From Imbricaverruca yamaguchii (Eukaryota; Arthropoda; Thecostraca; Neoverrucidae), in the NCBI GenBank assembly GCA_034440575.1, contig JAOTOL010001436.1, positions 62,001-126,000 on the forward strand: DNA of 64,000 nucleotides. Reading direction: 5' to 3'. Below the pieces are notes generated by a model. That model worked only from the letters and a program-made list of their open reading frames with translations. It was not told the DNA's origin and searched no databases. Within the stretch, counting starts at the first letter, position 1. Each line of letters opens with the position of its first letter. Both the position numbers and the translations under genes were made by a program. Positions 1 through 13,469 of the stretch are shown piece after piece.

Positions 1-633
1 GTATTGCGGTGCAATGACTGATGCGGGTCGCGATACGTCTTATCTTCCAGAACACACTTGGTAGAAAAATAACTTCAGATGTACTTGGGAATTCAGATCG
101 CCAGCAGCTTTGAGCCTAGCTCAGCACTTCCTTTGTGGTTCGACTTGACCCTCACCAACCGAACACGCTTCGCGAACCTTCCTATGCGAGGGGTGGTCGT
201 CATCTCCTCACCATCCTGTACCTAATGGAGATAGCACCGGCCGCAACACTAAAAACAACGAGGGAGTGCTAAGATATGAATTAAATGGTGGCATTTGAAA
301 CACATGCTTTGATTGGCCTTACATTTAAAAAGTCAACTTGTATAAATAGTCGGGTGTCGGCAAATTTAACCAGCCGTACAACGCATTGATTGGGGAGAGA
401 CACGAGCAAAAAACTACGGTGCTGCTTAGGCTGGTGCGAAGCTACCCACATTTAATTTGCCTTGGTAATATGTGTGATCAGAGGATCAGGTTGGGTCAAA
501 CCCTCACCGTTTACACCTAGGATGCTGGTATATGTCGCCATTATTAAGTGGCTGGAAGATCGAAAGAAAAATGATGAATGAAGGATCGTTCAATACAACG
601 AAGAATGGCTCTTAAGTGCTCCTGGGTTTTAGA

Positions 634-872
634 CATTGCGTGAGATGAAATGTACGACCCTCAATATACCAGGAGGTGCTGAGTTTACATCAAAAGTAAC
701 GTTAGGGATTATGCTATATTACTCAACGTTTCGGCCAGGGGCCATCGTCAGGAGTCACTCTTGATCCCTAGCATAATCTCCTGAGTCACTAGCATAATCC
801 ATAACGTTACTTTTGATGTAAACTCAGCACCTCCTGGTATATTGAGGGTCGTACATTTCGTCTCACGCAATG
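634..872. repeat. 83-bp-arm palindrome (foldback element) with 73-bp spacer
   Basis: Arms 634-716 and 790-872 are inverted copies with two mismatches. The spacer (717-789) holds a partial duplication of the right-arm edge (tagcataatc and gagtcact occur twice) and, on minus, a hammerhead-like core. It is probably a foldback or a remnant of a Penelope-type terminal repeat. No coding capacity is present. Confidence 0.85.
721..755 (-). ncRNA. Possible hammerhead ribozyme-like motif
   Basis: On minus the order is ACTC, CTGACGA, a GGCC/GGCC stem with a short loop, GAAA, CGTT, GAGT. ACTC and GAGT can pair as stem I, and CUGANGA plus GAAA match the hammerhead core. Such motifs are known from terminal repeats of Penelope-like elements. 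Departures: one extra U at the base of stem II and a stem III of only two base pairs, which would favour a dimeric form. Activity is inference. Confidence 0.35.
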
Positions 873-3010
873 AATGACGGATCTATGGAGTTCCCTTGAT
901 GCAGGCACATTATCGACATTGGGACCGTGTGCACCGACTGCAGTTGCGTTTCCTGCAGGTCATGTATGTCCAATGGCAGTCCGTGAAGATATGCACCTCA
1001 TTGGATCCAATTTTTGCGAAGGTGCAGGAATTTTATAAATGGGCAAAACCTACTTCGTCAATTCGATACAATGCATTCTAATTTGGGACACGTGCCTCAT
1101 ATTCAGTAGAAACGTCTGATTGCGAGAACTGTGCGGCGCAATTCACCCCCGGCTTGTATGCATTGGCAGCTTCTCCTCCAGCACCAGGAGATTCGGCAAC
1201 CGCAGAAACTGCTACCAGCAGACAGCTGACAACTCGACATCAGACGCCGCGAGCAGACACCAGACAGCGCGGCAGCAGACGCTGCAGACAGAAGGCACGA
1301 CAGGTGCCTTTCAGCAGCAACAGTAGGTGAAGTGCGCCACCATTTTTGCCACCAGTGTAGAGGTGGCAATATTAGTATGATGCTGTATGCGTATTGCGGC
1401 CATTCGTGGCAACTCGGAGCAAAACGTGTGAACACCACCAATCGGCAGGCATGGCCTCGCCATCGTCGCTGAGCGCGCCGGCACGGGCGGCACTAAATAC
1501 GCCACGTGCACACACATACATACACTCTATCTCTTTTTCTCCCCTCTCTCTCCCTCGCTCTCTCCCTCTCTCTTGCCCGCGCACAGTCCACCACATCACA
1601 CACCGCGGCACCAACCACAAGGTCACGGGGAGGGTCATGGCCCGGCCGCGGCCGCCTCCGACCGCTCTGGTGTACCGCTTCGCGTCAGCTCAGCGCCGGC
1701 GCCGACGCTGCCTATGGACGCACCAATACCGGTGCCAACGCGGAACGCGCCCATGTCCATTAGCATCATCTAGTATTGATGCTATCGCATTGTCAAATGA
1801 TTTCCTTTTTGGCGAATTATATCGACGTCATCACGGGTTTCGAAGTCTCCGCCTACAGCCCATCGTTTTATGAAAAAAATTACTTCATTTTCAGGATATT
1901 GGTGCAGGTTTCCCATCGCTTTCCCTCTGGCTCCTCTGGCACTGGCCTTCCCATACACCTCATTTGCCGTGCGGTATATAGGCTAACACCAATGTCAAGT
2001 CCTGGTGGTTTCATTGCCCACCAACCATGCAATGGCATTGGTGTTGGTACTGGAGGGTGCGTTGGTGCTTGTGCCGGTGCTGCATCTGGTGCTGGAGCTG
2101 ATGCTGCAGCTGGCCTGTCCTTCGCCTTAGATGAACTCCAGCTAGCAGCTTTATCTTTGTACTGCCAACGTTGTAAAATTCAGTGCAATTACTCATGCGT
2201 GGCGCAGAGGAGCATTACGAAACAATGACACTCGCCACGTCACGATATGTTGCATTCATCCCAATGGGATATATTAGAGTATTAGAGGTGCTATCCACGA
2301 CCACACCGCCACAATAGAACAGCAGGAAATGTGAAATGTAGACTTCAATCAATCATATCGCATAGCTTTGGCACATTATTCTTTCTCTTTGAATCATCTC
2401 AATAAACTCACGAATTGGAGAAGTGTCGAAATCAACGCGTAAAAATGCGTGATCGTGTCTTCAGGCGTCCTGTAAAGAATCAAATTATGATTTTCCTATT
2501 CACCGGGCGGGAACCCTATGTGCATAACAGCCGTGCAGCTGGGATTTCCCAAGGAAGCGGTGGGGGACAAATGACTGCTAAAGAACAAACAAATGCTGCA
2601 AGTAAATGATTGAAAGCTCTTCCATGCTGAGCGTATGACACTGGTAATACGAAAGAAACACTTTAAGAGTGAAAAGAAACCTGTTTTGCTCTCTGTCAGC
2701 TGGGAGACCTGTTCTAAAGTGTGCAGTGCAGGCGTCATAGCGGACAATTCCGTGCACAATATATTTGTCATAGCTGGGAGGGTCTAGCTAGGGTAGGGTC
2801 TGGAGGCGAGTCGCTAGCGTATTACCGCCACAAGTGAACTAGCATCAGCTGTCCCCGCACCGCAAGGAGCAACTTCGCACAAATTTCCCAGCTGGGTTTG
2901 CGGATCGTCAGTGCATTACCGCCACCAAGTGCGCCAGCGCCAGCTGTCACCGCACGGCGAGGAGACACTTCCTATCAGTTCCTCATTGTCCAACACTTGG
3001 GTGTCGGTGG

Positions 3011-4305
3011 CTGGAGCGAGATCGCACCCGACGGTCCCGACACCGCTGGAGCGAGACCACACTGGACGGTCCCGACACCGCTGGAGCGAGACCGCACCCG
3101 ACGGTCCCGACACCGCTGGAGCGAGACCACACTGGACGGTCCCGATACCGCTGGAGCGAGACCACACTGGACGGTCCCGACACCGCTGGAGCGAGACCAC
3201 ACTGGACGGTCCCGACACCGCTGGAGCGAGACCACACTGGACGGTCCCGACACCGCTGGAGCGAGACCACACTGGACGGTACCGACACCGCTGGAGCGAG
3301 ACCGCACCCGACGGTCCCGACACCGCTGGAGCGAGACCGCACCCGACGGTCCCGACACCGCTGGAGCGAGACCGCACCCGACGGTCCCGACACCGCTGGA
3401 GCGAGACCACATTGAACGGTGCCGACACCGCTGGAGCGAGACCGCACTGGACGGTCCCGACACCGCTGGAGCGAGACTGCACCCGACGGTCCCGACACCG
3501 CTGGAGCGAGACCACACTGGACGGTCCCGACACCGCTGGAGTGAGACCGCACTGGACGGTCCCGACACCGCTGGAGTGAGACCGCACCCGACGGTCCCGA
3601 CACCGCTGGAGCGAGACCGCACTGGACGGTCCCGACACCGCTGGAGCGAGACCGCACTGGACGGTCCCGACACCGCTGGAGCGAGACCGCACTGGACGGT
3701 CCCGACACCGCTGGAGTGAGACCGCACTGGACGGTCCCGACACCGCTGGAGCGAGACCGCACTGGACGGTCCCGACACCGCTGGAGTGAGACCGCACCCG
3801 ACGGTCCCGACACCGCTGGAGCGAGACCGCACTGGACGGTCCCGACACCGCTGGAGCGAGACCGCACTGGACGGTCCCGACACCGCTGGAGCGAGACCAC
3901 ACTGGACGGTCCCGACACCGCTGGAGCGAGACCGCACCCGACGGTCCTGACACCGCTGGAGCGAGACCGCACTGGACGGTTCCGACACCGCTGGAGCGAG
4001 ACCACACTGGACGGTCCCGACACCGCTGGAGCGAGACCGCACTGGACGGTCCCGACACCGCTGGAGCGAGACCGCACTGGACGGTCCCGACACCGCTGGA
4101 GCGAGACCGCACTGGACGGTCCCGACACCGCTGGAGCGAGACCACACTGGACGGTCCCGACACCGCTGGAGCGAGACCGCACTGGACGGTCCCGACACCG
4201 CTGGAGCGAGACCACACTGGACGGTCCCGACACCGCTGGAGCCAGACCACACTGGACGGTCCCGACACCGCTGGAGCGAGACCGCACCCGACGGTCCCGA
4301 CACCG
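3011..4305. repeat. 35-bp minisatellite, 37 copies
   Basis: Thirty-seven consecutive units begin with ctggagcgag and contain ggtcccgacaccg. The span of 1295 bp is exactly 37 x 35. Most variation is a ccg/tgg switch before acggt and ccgc/ccac after gaga, mixed without a clear higher-order order. Since 35 is not a multiple of 3, every frame cycles through three readings and produces long spurious ORFs on both strands. Confidence 0.97.
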
Positions 4306-6177
4306 CTGGAACGAGGCAACACCCGACACGTGGTCACGATCTCGGTGGTTTCGAGCTGATGCCGATGCCAATGTCCGCGGTGTGAACTGAGTCGATGCGA
4401 GCAAGGACTCCTGTCCAAAGCAGCTGTTCATGAGAGCCGTGCTAAGATCGTTCAATTAATGCGATGGCAAATCTGTTATTTTCCTAACATAGATAATTAT
4501 TTTGCGATATGGGTGAAGAGACGAAAAAGTTTATGCCATTTTATATCGTCATATTTCCACTATTATTTTCACATCCAGTGGAGGCGGTGAGTTCTATCAG
4601 TAATGCTAACATACAGATGCCACGATATAGATGTCATGCATGCCTAACACGGTACGGTAGCAGTTCATGCCAGCGTAACATGAATGATAGACATGCAACA
4701 AGGGTCGGGGATGCTTGCGAGAAGTTCAGGTGGGAGCGATGGCATGCAGCCCATGTGCAACATTGAGGATTTGAATGCAACATTAGGAATTGTGGTTATA
4801 AATATTGCGTTTCTAGCTGTAGTTAGCAACGTGCGAGTCGAGAAGTTGCGTCATGTGACTACTAATTATTATTCATTGTTTTCAGATCTGGATTCCAATC
4901 GGAATCGTTATAGATGAATCAGCAAATCGAGCGTATATAGTCCACAAAGCCAATCTTCATGTCCGAAGGAAATCAGCTGCCAGAATTGAACTCAACGCTG
5001 CTTAAAACCTTCACGTTGATTGTGGGCTGAGATGCAAGCTGTGTTAACCGATGCTAGTCGTCCAGACTTATGTCGAACAAATGCAAAATAATATTTCAAC
5101 AACACACAAATTGTGCTCGTGCTTCATTTTTATCCGGCAGCTCCGTTGCCACATCGAATTGTGCTGATGCTTCATCTATATCCTACTGCTCGTTGCCACA
5201 TCGAATTCGGGTCAGTGCGTTGACATCGTCGGCCTTCGGTTTCTTTGGTCAAACTTCGGTTTCTGCCTAAGTTTGTTGGTGGTGGCTGGCGCCAGACCAC
5301 ACTGGACTGGCGTGTCCACCATGGACTCTTACAATGCATTTTAGCAATCATACGCGAGGAAGGATCTCTCAAAGCCATATTATATAACAAAATCAACCAG
5401 CAATTCTTATTTCGCTTTTTCACATGCGTTGAGAGCCGTGGGTGGGATCAGACGAATGAGCCGCACTAGCTCCCAGAGTGGACCGACGGTCGGTGTGTCT
5501 GACCACGTGCGGGCCTCATCACGCATGGGCTTCACAGCCCCTAGCACGACGCACCCACGTACCGCCTCAACCATCCGCCACATCGGGACAACGTGCAGGT
5601 TCCATCCCCGGTCACATCGACGCCGCGTTAAGGCCTCTCCCCCGGACACGCCTGGACCGAGTACGGGCCCAAACGCAAGTGCGTCGGATCCCTCGTCATG
5701 CCTGCACCACGCCTGGCCTCACATTCGGACACGTTGAACTACGTCTACACAGCTTACAGGGGTTCGCCGACAAACGTGTTCAAAATTTGCTCAAATGTTC
5801 ATCTGTCGTCTATCAATGTTGTACGTGCATCAATGTTGTCGCTGACGTCGACTCGCGCGGGGGCTGCGACCGCACGGCTCTCCTGAAACAGTGAAACAGA
5901 GCTCTCAGAAATAGCATTCCTCCAAAATTGGAGAAAGGCGGCCTTCGCATCGACCTTGGCCGATCTCCTGGGTTCGACTCGCGCCGACTGTGTATTCTGT
6001 CTTTATCTCGACGGTTGGGATTTATTTGCGGAAGGCTGAGGGTCCAGGACCCCAGCCAGGGCTTTGTCCAGTAGGAAAGGGCGAACATCTGAGGAGAGGA
6101 GCGCCCCCTTCCTACTTGCTCCCCACCCCCCACACACACACTTTTCCACAACTCCGGTTTTCGGGCACTTTGCGACC

Positions 6178-6372
<195 letters not shown>

Positions 6373-6539
6373 GTCTATACATATTAAAATATGTTCACAT
6401 ACATGAAAAATCGGCACACGCGCTGGAGTGGCTAATGCCATACCTGCAACCAAATTTCGACAGACCGGTAGCAACAAGAAAACAACCCGTTTAGCTGCAA
6501 CAACACCGCTCTAGTTTCAGGACCCTTACAATCATCGAC

Positions 6540-7260
6540 AGCCTTTGAGGATGCCACGAATATTATAACTCTGAAATGAGCCCTCGGTATTCCTCATAAC
6601 CATCGGTGCCCTTAGTGACTCTCTTTAGGTCTCAGGGCCCTGTTCTTCTCATCGGGACCCTCTGCAGACCTCTTGGGCATTCCACTCCAGTGCAGTCCTA
6701 TCTAGCGCTCAGTAACCACCTTCAATCGTCAAGGGCTCTCTCCAGCCGTTATGGACCCTTCCTAGTCATAGACATTCTTTCTAGCTTCAAGGTCGTTCTA
6801 GCCCTGAGGCGGGCCCTCAACATTCCTCACAACCATCGTTAGCCTCAGGGATTCTCCTTAAATCGCAGGGGGCTCTGTTACCCACCTGGGTTCCTCTCAA
6901 ATTGTTAGTGGCCCTTCCCAGTTGTCGACAGTTTCGTTTTGTTTCAAGCACGTTATGTGTTCTGAGGCTGTATTCTGTTCCTCAGTATTACTCACTAGGG
7001 GCGTAGCCAGGACTTTCTTAAGGGGGCAACTCCAAAAGGATGATGAGCCAGAGTAAACTTTTCTGGTGTCGCTCAGTCACAATTTCAAAATTCATTACTT
7101 GATCTAGTGAATTTTTGGTTCCTAAGGGAGCGGGCCTCCGGGGTCCTCTTGGCTGCACTTCTATTACTCACAGTAATTGTCAGCCCACAGGGAATCTTTT
7201 TGGCTCTCAGGGAACCTTATTCATGCATTAGTGGTCGCTCTCAACTTCAGGAAAATCCAA
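6540..7260. repeat. Eroded tandem-repeat field
   Basis: Recurring fragments resembling tcagggccct, ccttccc.gt, tcctcacaacc and ggaccct occur every 35-40 bases, too diverged for a clean unit. A motif typical of invertebrate transposon ends (ggggcgtagccagga) lies at about 7001, so part may be transposon-derived. Confidence 0.4.
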
Positions 7261-7783
7261 GTTCATCAACTGCTATCTTACACTAGTTGTATTTGTGTGC
7301 CGGTTCATTTGAGCGTTTATCTATTTTCTGGCCAATTTCACATGAAAAGACAGCCAACGTCCCAGTTAGCGAGACTCAGTGCTCCACAAGAAGTCCTGAC
7401 ATTCTGGAGTATTACCCCGCGGCAACAAAGCGACACAGATCGGCACACCCGTAAACACCCGGCACAGCACCACACCGCAGCCCAAACACCTCCCTGATCG
7501 ATCCGAGCCAGATATCACAGCGGCGGGCTGGCGAGTGCGGTCCGCCGGCCCCCGCCCGCCGCCGCACGCTGTGGCCCCAGCGCGGCCGCAGTCATCCGTC
7601 AGGGCTGTTTTGGCGTGACCTGTCACATGGCACCTTTGTGGACGGCCGGCGGACAGAGGACACAGGCCACCGGCGAGCCCCTCCCCTCCATCGATTCCCC
7701 ACGGCGGCAGCCGGCCGCTTTCCGGCCGGCCGCCACTTAATGAGCCATTCAGGCCAGGTGGGCTGCGTCCGCCCAGCATACCG

Positions 7784-8637
7784 CCCGTGCCGTGGTGCAC
7801 CGGACCTCGCCGGACTGGACCGCGCCGCACCGGACCGTACTGGGCTGTACCGAACCGTACTGGGTAGTGGTGCACTGGACCGCACCGGGCCGTACCGGGC
7901 CGTGCCGGGCCGTACCGGCCGCGCCGAGCCGTGCCGGGCCGTACTGGGTAGTGGTGCACTGGACCGCACCGGACTGTACCGGGCCGTGCCGGGCCGTACT
8001 GGGTAGTGGTGCACTGGACCGCACCGGACCGTACCGGGCCGTGCCGGGCCGTACTGGGTAGTGGTGCACTGGACCGCACCGGACCGAACCAGACCGTACC
8101 GAGCCGTACCGGCCACGCCGAGCCGTACCGGACCGTACTGGGTAGTGGTGCACTGGACCGCACCGGACTGTACCGGGCCGTGCCGGGCCGTACTGGGTAG
8201 TGGTGCACTGTACCACACCGGACCGTACCAGACCGTACCGGGCCGTACTGGGCAGTGGTGCACTGGACCGCACCGGACCGTACCGGGCCGTGCCGGGCCG
8301 TACTGGGTAGTGGTGCACTGTACCACACCGGACCGTACCAGACCGTACCGGGCCGTACCGGCCACGCCGAGCCGTACCGGACCGGACTGGGTCGTGGTGC
8401 ACTATACCGCACTGGACAGCGCTGGGCTGTACCGAACCGTACCGTACCGTGCCGGACTGTACCGTACCAGACCTCATGGAGCCACACCGTACCGTATCAG
8501 ACCGTACCGACCCACACCGAAACATACCGAACCGTACCCGAGCGTGGTGTACTGGACTGTACCGGAGAGGGTGCACCGGGCCGTAGCGTACCAGACCGTC
8601 ATGTACCGGGCTGTGCTGTACCGGACTGCACCGTACC
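7784..8637. repeat. Nested minisatellite, ~55-bp unit built from ccgtaccgg-like decamers
   Basis: The larger unit starts at tgggtagtggtgcactg and continues with four or five variants of a roughly 10-bp ccgtaccggg/ccgtgccggg motif. The 55-bp order is clear from 7870 to 8400 and breaks up toward 8637, where only the small motif remains. ORFs here are repeat artefacts. Confidence 0.93.
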
Positions 8638-8640
8638 ATG

Positions 8641-11600
8641 AAGATGCATCAAACCGTATGGTGTATGGTGGAATTTTGCACTAGAGAAGACCATGATGAA
8701 TGGAGAGCAAAGTCATGTACGGATCATGTACTGATCAGATGCGGAAATGCATGCAAAGCATGGCATTAGCAACAACAAAGCAGGTGACTATTCTTCTTGT
8801 GGGGCCGATGTACGGAAGTTGCTTTGAAACCGACCAGTTTGGAAGGCTCTTTCGCGAACGTGCTCTGTTGGGTGGTGCGGAAGGATCAATAAAGTAGTTC
8901 AGGTGCCCGATAGTTGACTGGAGGCTGACGTATTACAAGTTGAGGAAGCATAGGAAGCCAGTAATTGGTAGTCATTTCAGTGATCCATTTAAGCAGTCGG
9001 CCGTCGTTTGACTGCAGAGCAAACGATTTGCTGTTTGTCGGTACACACTGACTGAAATATGTCGTTCCCGGAACTGTGAAGCTCATTGATCGGGGACGTT
9101 GACACGGTGACCTCAACATACCCAATACGGTAACGGAGGTTGGATTTCCTTCTGGAGCTAACGCACACATGCGGATCCACCACATGGCATTCTTGAGCAG
9201 CCTTGGATGGCGCCCGCGCTTTGTCCCAAGCTGCCAAAATAGTGACCGCAAAGTGGTCAGAACTAACGTACGACCAACACATAAATGCCACCATACCAAC
9301 GACTCAAAGAATTGACCACAAGCCAGAAGAAAGGACGGCCACCCATTGGACGACGTGTTGGGGTAGGTGAACGGGAATTCTATTTCAGCCTCACCTAACA
9401 TCTGCCGTCACGGGAATTTGCAGACGTTTTCGGTTTGGGTGGCATAGGTGAATGGAGGAGGGCTTCTCGCGTGGCTTCAGGACGAACATGCATTGTAGTT
9501 TGTCTGACTGGCTATTCAAAGGAGCGGGAGTACCGCACACGTTCTGCGAATTCTCATCAATTTTCCGGTCACAGGGGAAGAAGGTAATAGAGTAGCTGCC
9601 CGGCAAGCCGCACGTGGCCCAATGGATTCCAAGCCGATTGTGTGCGACGTCTACCACGTGACCTATGAGAGCTCGGGATCCTGGCCCTCTGTGTGTAGGA
9701 AGTATATGGGAGGCAGGGGGGTCTCGGAACATTCTCTATTGGGCATTCATTTCCTCTTGATTAGGCTAATGAAATGCAATTCCATATTCATGATTGTTCC
9801 CGCTGATTCCGCTCAGTCATCGTAGTTACATGCAACTCACACAGTAGGTGCTCGAGAGCCTCATACTGAGGAAAGGACAGAGCTTCAAATGAATGATGAC
9901 AGAGCTGACGGAGTTCCAAACGTATTGGAGTGGCTCGGCCAAAGGTCCCTTGCTGTAATCTGTCGTTAGTAGAGGAGCTGAACTGAATGGTGGAGAGGCT
10001 GCTCCTTCACATAAGAGACGACAAGTTCCACCTGTGCACTGGTATTTGAATCCTCCATGGCTCTCGCTTTGACACCAGCATTTGGTGGTCACACGTCTTC
10101 ACCTCATGTTGGACCTGCTCTGTTTTCAATTCCGCGACAATGGATGTAGAACGTTTGTCAGTCCGCGTTTTCGTCCACATTGTTAGAAGAAGCAAATAGT
10201 TGCCCGAGTATATTACACAAGGTCGACAACATAAACAACGACATAAATAAGTCAATAAATGAATAGAAATAATACTGAGCAGTGCAACTTCATCACGACG
10301 GTGCATCATAAGTGAAAAGCGGCATTTTGAAGCATACGTATGGTTGAAATATGCGCATCTATAAGGTATATAATGGTATTTTGGTATTTAAATTATCAGC
10401 CTGTTATGTTTTCACATTATACACACTTAACATGTGCGACAGTGAGCCTCCCACACATCGCGAATCGCAGGTGAGAACGGAGCCCAAAAGTCTCGGAAAC
10501 TACTGACGCTGGAAGCGCAGCATTTTAAGGAATGACCACGGTTGTAATGAACTTCCTGCAGCGCAACTTGGGTGGCGCTATGCAAATGCCTGCGGGGCCA
10601 AATGAGGTCGAGATCGTCCGGCACGCCGCGCCGCCGTGTCACCGCACTGACGGAACAGTCGTGACGCTGAGTGCCGTCGGCCGGTCTGCCGACTTTAAGC
10701 CCACATATCTTATATTGAAGAACGAATTTCAAAATATGGTCTCACCTTAGCATAATATGCGCTGTTCAATTTCCAACACAGTCACCAGATTGTATTAAAA
10801 TGTTCATGCCAGTTTATGAGATATCGTCGACGCACAGACCCAGTGGAGGGATTTCGCTCCCATTCCTCCGGTGCGCGCGTCCGATATAATTGGATATCTG
10901 CTCGGCAAGTTCAACGCTCCACATCTGATTTCTGATCATCAAATACATATGAATCCTTCGAGAACTTTATGGTGTAATTTGTGAGAATATGTACAACTAC
11001 GTACGTACTTCATAAGGCTACAACTTTAACTCCTTGGCTGTAAGAAACACAGCGGTTACAAAAAAAAATAGGATGTCTCTCATAAATACAATGGACATCA
11101 AGATTCTAATGAGTGATCCATAAATGATCGCAATCTAAGTTTCATTTATCATCACTAGAACCTGCACGTAGCTTCTCCAGATTCATAATGCCTTAAGAAT
11201 GGCTTCTCATATTCATAATGTGGTCTATAATTCAGCATCAGTATGGTCTTTTCAATGATATAATCAGTTTGGACACTTACATGCTGGTGTCAAACATATC
11301 GAATGCAATTTTTGCGCACATATCATTCGTCTGCATCCATAATGAAAAGGTCCAAGCCAACGATGTAACTCTACATTTCTTCATGAGCGCACAAACTATT
11401 TCTTCATGAACTCACACACTATTGCGCCTTTCTTGCCACACCAGAGAACATGGTGGAAACACGTAGCAAATACTTCGATGAGATGAATCAGGCTTTCAGC
11501 CATAATTTCAGCCATTATTTCTGAAAACCCATAAGTCCCCATATTAATCCATGTTTTTGATTGGGTAAATGAGGACCTTCTGCACCATCCTGGCAATACC

Positions 11601-13469
11601 TACCTATGCATTCATACATCTGCATGCGTGGGCTTTTTAAACACCATGTGATAAAACAGATATGCCACCATGTTTATCATCCTGCTTCATTGCATGCTTT
11701 TGCACAGACAAGACCCGTCAGTCAGTGTGCCTACCTTCTTCGTTTCAGGCATTCAGACAAGGGTGCACGTACAATTTCAAAATTCAGATAACTTCCAAAT
11801 TTTTATGAGTATAGAACACAACATCGGAACTTTTTCCCCATTCACATGTAAAGTAGCATATGAAGGAAGCAACCCCATGCCGATTTGCTGTCACAAATTA
11901 TCCAGGAAGATTTTGTTTTATGAAGATTTACATGATTTACTGAGCAAAGTTAGGCATACTGTGTCAGTGTTGATAGCATAGGCCAGTGTCAATGACACTT
12001 ACATATTTTGTAATGTGGAAAAGGCAAAATGGCTCCACAAAGCAGCCTGCATCTCAACAGCTTGCGATCATGGCTACGTACATACCTACTTACCTAATTT
12101 ACCTACCCATTTTGCCAATGTAGACAAATGCCTATGCTATGTATATACCTACCTGTTGTATTATTTTTTAGAAGTGGGTACATGCCTAAAACATGAAGGT
12201 GATTTCCTAGGTAAGAAATGGTACACAAAATATGCATAATCACTGCTTATAGACTGAAGCTGTCACAAAATTTCATCCCTGATGATAACAGCTGAAACTG
12301 TCCAGAAAGAAGCACGATGTATTAAATGTACTTACAGAGGTCACGGGCTATCCAGACAGGTCACCTTCTCCAGAGGAATTGTTGTTCTAAAATATTTATA
12401 AGCCAGGATGCTTTCGCTGCTGGTGCTTTTCTATGTGTATTTTCCCGCTCGAGAATCGGCAGCCAGGTTAGCCACATTGGAATTTGCTATGTGAATCCAA
12501 AGACTTCTAATTAAGATTGTTCAGAAGTGAACATTGAAGGACAGAAAAATCGATATAAGAGCCCAGAAGTGAACACTTCGGCCTGCTGTCAGACTATAAG
12601 ATCCACCTTGGTGATTCACAAAGTGAATTTGCCCCCAGTTGCGAAATACTTTGTCCATTCTCCAAGGATGCAGCCCATACAGCATTTTTTGCTACAATCA
12701 CCGTGCTCGGCTCGCCATAATCGTCTGATTAGTAGCCTGACTTTGAAGGCAGTCCTTGCCAAAGCATGTGTCATCGGAGAGTGGTACCAAACCTGCGGGA
12801 ACTGTCAAAATATGAACTTGGCGGGAGACACGCCTAAGGTTAGACCAACGCCGCCAGTCATTGGGGTTCACAATAAGTGAAGCTACTAGCATGTGGAAAT
12901 ATACCTTAGGTTAATGCAATAAGAACCATAAAAATAGTCACACACCAACATTTCCTGCTTCCTGAAAAGAACATGCTAGAATACTGCTAGCCATGCTGTT
13001 GCGATATTATGACGAATGCATTTGCTCCTTTTGTCTCCAACCGATCTTCCTGAATAGCAGCTTCTGTTACTAATGTCGTAGCTAGGTTACCAGGATTTGT
13101 GACTTTTGAATATGTACATAGCAAGTGTCCGACATCCTGTCCTGTTCTGCAGCGTTGTGGGGAATCACACGAGTGGCGTAGGTTAATTATTTTCAACGTT
13201 TGGGATTACAACACTTTGAGCTGCTATTGCCCGAGGCCCTTCTGTCCACACTGCGGGCATTTGAATGCTCTTCAAGCAAGAGTGGTTCGGTCTGCCATTG
13301 TGATCTAAACATCCATTAGGTTCCGGCGCTGCATAGCTCGGCAATGTTGCAAATACAACGAGTCATGGTTCCTTGTTTTATACACATACGTTAGTGCACT
13401 GGTGCACAGCCTCCGTCACGATCGGATGGTAGCTGGGGTCGGTCAACAACTGTGCTGCCCTCGCATGAC
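8641..13469. other. Mostly unique AT-rich intergenic DNA
   Basis: Apart from the weak exon candidates at 8989-9732, I see no recognisable gene. Short low-complexity patches exist, for example acctac-type repeats near 12080-12160. ORFs up to 117 codons (12527-12880) lack family motifs and have no convincing codon bias. Confidence 0.5.
8989..9732 (-). CDS. Weak candidate: two exons of a secreted Cys-containing protein
   Basis: The minus strand has two open stretches that could be exons. The first (about 9691-9388) follows a pyrimidine-containing acceptor (ttcctacacacag) and reads CGLPGSYSITFFPC, NVCGTP, LQCMFVL and SIHLC, a spaced-cysteine pattern seen in secreted arthropod proteins. It ends at GTTAG|GTGAGG. 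The second (about 9300-8989) contains ECHVVDPHVC and QSVCTDKQQIVC. The intron would be under 100 bp. Codon bias is unlike the Toll exons. I do not recognise the family firmly; coincidence or an old pseudogene is equally possible. Confidence 0.22.

Noticed and set aside
2911..4455. Long ORFs (up to 500 codons) over the 35-bp array on both strands
   Set aside because: They exist only because a stop-free repeat of 35 bp cycles through all frames; they have no non-repeat domain or signal.
5925..6070. SINE-like B box (gggttcgactc) near 5980
   Set aside because: I found no matching A box, tail or flanking duplication.
7366..8684. Pro/Arg/Gly-rich frames over the 55-bp array
   Set aside because: Repeat-derived on both strands.
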